DNA of 64,000 nucleotides from Maridesulfovibrio sp. (GTDB lineage: Bacteria > Desulfobacterota > Desulfovibrionia > Desulfovibrionales > Desulfovibrionaceae), in assembly GCF_963667685.1 (NCBI RefSeq), contig NZ_OY763930.1, positions 1 to 64,000 of the forward strand. The letters are read 5' to 3'. The notes under the pieces are model-generated. The model saw only the letters and a program-made list of their open reading frames with translations, was not told the DNA's origin and made no database searches. The position numbers and the translations under genes were made by a program. This document shows positions 63,083 through 64,000 of the stretch, in pieces. Numbering within the stretch: the first letter of the stretch is position 1; each line of letters begins with the position of its first letter.

Positions 63083-63680
63083 CCTTTTTACTAATAAAGA
63101 CAGCCGGGTTGCCCGCTACAACAGAGTGGGGAGCCACATCCTTTACCACAACACTTCCAGCCCCGATCAGGCTGTCAGTGCCAACTGTAACTCCCGGCAG
63201 AATGGTGGCATTGGCACCGACAATTGCGCCCTTCCCAAGCTTTACAGGCAAAGGTTCGGCCTTAGCTTCAGGGGAAAGCGGATATTTGGTATTGGTCAAA
63301 ACAGCATTCGGCCCGATCCAGACCCCATCTTCAAGTTCACAATATTCCGGGACAAAAGACTGACTGTGGAGGCGTACATTATCACCCATCAGCACATGGT
63401 GCTCCACCACGGCCATGGTCCCGATACTTACATTATTCCCTATGGTATTCAGCTCACGGATGTTGGCCTTGTTTCCGGTGGAAAAATTTTCACCGATAAG
63501 GTTTCCGGCATAGATCACTGTGTGGGACCGCAGCACGGCCCCGTCTCCGATGACCGTTTCAGGCTGTTCATCATATCCGGCGATAGGTGCTCCGATGATG
63601 CACCCGTCCTCAACTCTGGCACTGCCCCGAAAAACAACGCCGGGATGGATAACCGCCGTTGCTGAAATATCAATTTCCAT
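63063..63680 (-). CDS. Hexapeptide-repeat sugar N-acyltransferase
   Basis: A 205-residue left-handed beta-helix protein. Hexapeptide repeats run through IHPGVVFRGSARVEDGCIIG, IGDGAVLRSHTVIYAG and IVGANATILPGVTVGTDSLIGAGSVV, with the closing AGNPAVF. Family members such as WbpD acetylate NDP-amino sugars. Placed between the aminotransferase and a Gfo/Idh/MocA dehydrogenase, which is the typical set for making diacetamido-type sugars. Confidence 0.85.
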   Translation of the reverse strand: MEIDISATAVIHPGVVFRGSARVEDGCIIGAPIAGYDEQPETVIGDGAVLRSHTVIYAGNLIGENFSTGNKANIRELNTIGNNVSIGTMAVVEHHVLMGDNVRLHSQSFVPEYCELEDGVWIGPNAVLTNTKYPLSPEAKAEPLPVKLGKGAIVGANATILPGVTVGTDSLIGAGSVVVKDVAPHSVVAGNPAVFISKKDELPYG

Positions 63681-64000
63681 TTACATGCCCCAGCTTGCAG
63701 CGTTGCGGCTGGAAACGAAGCTGCACTTCTTTCCCGGTCTCAATTGATTCATAAATCGCATTGATAAGCTCCAAGGATTTGCGTCCTTCAAGACCGTCCA
63801 CCAGAGAGGGACTTCCTTTTTCAATGCAATTTACAACATGCTCAAGATAAGCAATATGTCCGAATCCATAAACATCCGGCGGGTTGGTTTTATAGCGGGA
63901 AAGAACATCTTCATCACCGGGAGCAGGGGTTTCAAAATTCCATGTCTTCATTTCATTGACAGCAAACCCTCCAATCTCAACCGCCCCCTTTTCACCGAGG
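63670..64000 (-). CDS. Gfo/Idh/MocA-family oxidoreductase, C-terminal end (partial)
   Basis: The gene runs off the right edge. The visible 110 residues include GEKGAVEIGGFAVNEMKTW and GFGHIAYLEHVVNCIEKGS, then LEGRKSLELINAIYES, the usual end of NDP-sugar dehydrogenases such as WbpB. It overlaps the acyltransferase start by 11 bases. It would supply the oxidised sugar to the aminotransferase of this operon. Confidence 0.8.
   Translation of the reverse strand, partial: LGEKGAVEIGGFAVNEMKTWNFETPAPGDEDVLSRYKTNPPDVYGFGHIAYLEHVVNCIEKGSPSLVDGLEGRKSLELINAIYESIETGKEVQLRFQPQRCKLGHVNGN

Overview
The window looks like a Gram-negative proteobacterial or Desulfobacterota-type (Desulfovibrio-like) chromosome carrying a large integrative and conjugative element (ICE). 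The taxonomic guess is weak and rests on general gene style. The ICE fills about 1 to 46,230 and continues beyond the left edge. Its right end is a duplicated 3' piece of a tRNA-Leu(TAA) gene at 46,177-46,230, next to a tyrosine integrase. To the right lies a surface-glycan locus (48-64 kb) that contains the wreck of a second, related xis/int module.

ICE backbone, + strand, 1-20.9 kb: an IncI-like type IVb pilus operon (pilN end, pilO with a frameshift, pilP, pilQ, pilR, pilS, a second ATPase, pilM, pilV) with a tail-collar fibre gene, then TrbI/VirB10, the VirD4/TraG coupling protein, a Cys-rich protein, a two-winged-helix protein whose gene contains iteron-like repeats, a TraF-type signal peptidase, topoisomerase III and an ArdC/metallopeptidase/Toprim protein. 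The mobilisation operon on the - strand (Rha-like, MobC-like, relaxase; 27.7-30.5 kb) lies beside a cluster of inverted repeats that I propose as oriT.

Cargo: (a) 21.4-27.7 kb, a four-gene - strand operon (469-aa unknown protein, MoxR AAA+ ATPase, 969-aa vWA-like/FGE protein, 272-aa FGE protein). The two FGE genes end in a tract of 18 differences within 71 bp, mostly in NNC codons, set in almost identical flanks. This is the signature of variable regions of a diversity-generating retroelement (DGR), although no reverse transcriptase or template repeat is in the window. This is the most striking system here. (b) 32.7-37.9 kb, a Dnd DNA-phosphorothioation set (dndB convergent with dndCDE; no dndA or dndFGH). 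(c) 30.8-32.7 and 38.2-43.1 kb, visibly AT-rich genes of defence-island character: membrane proteins, a HARE-HTH protein, a GHKL ATPase, a HEPN-like protein and a DUF4145-like protein. (d) 43.2-46.0 kb, a phage-like switch (CI-like repressor, Cro-like, CII-like, excisionase-like, integrase) that probably controls excision.

Right of attR: a tRNA terminator, a decayed IS3-family element, and glycan genes. These comprise a WecF-like transferase, an aminotransferase, an NDP-sugar dehydratase, a sulfotransferase, a WbqC-like protein, a radical SAM protein, two glycosyltransferases, a propeller-methyltransferase fusion, a heparinase II/III-like lyase, a second aminotransferase, a hexapeptide acyltransferase and the end of a Gfo/Idh/MocA dehydrogenase. 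They fit synthesis of an amino-sugar-containing, decorated surface polysaccharide.
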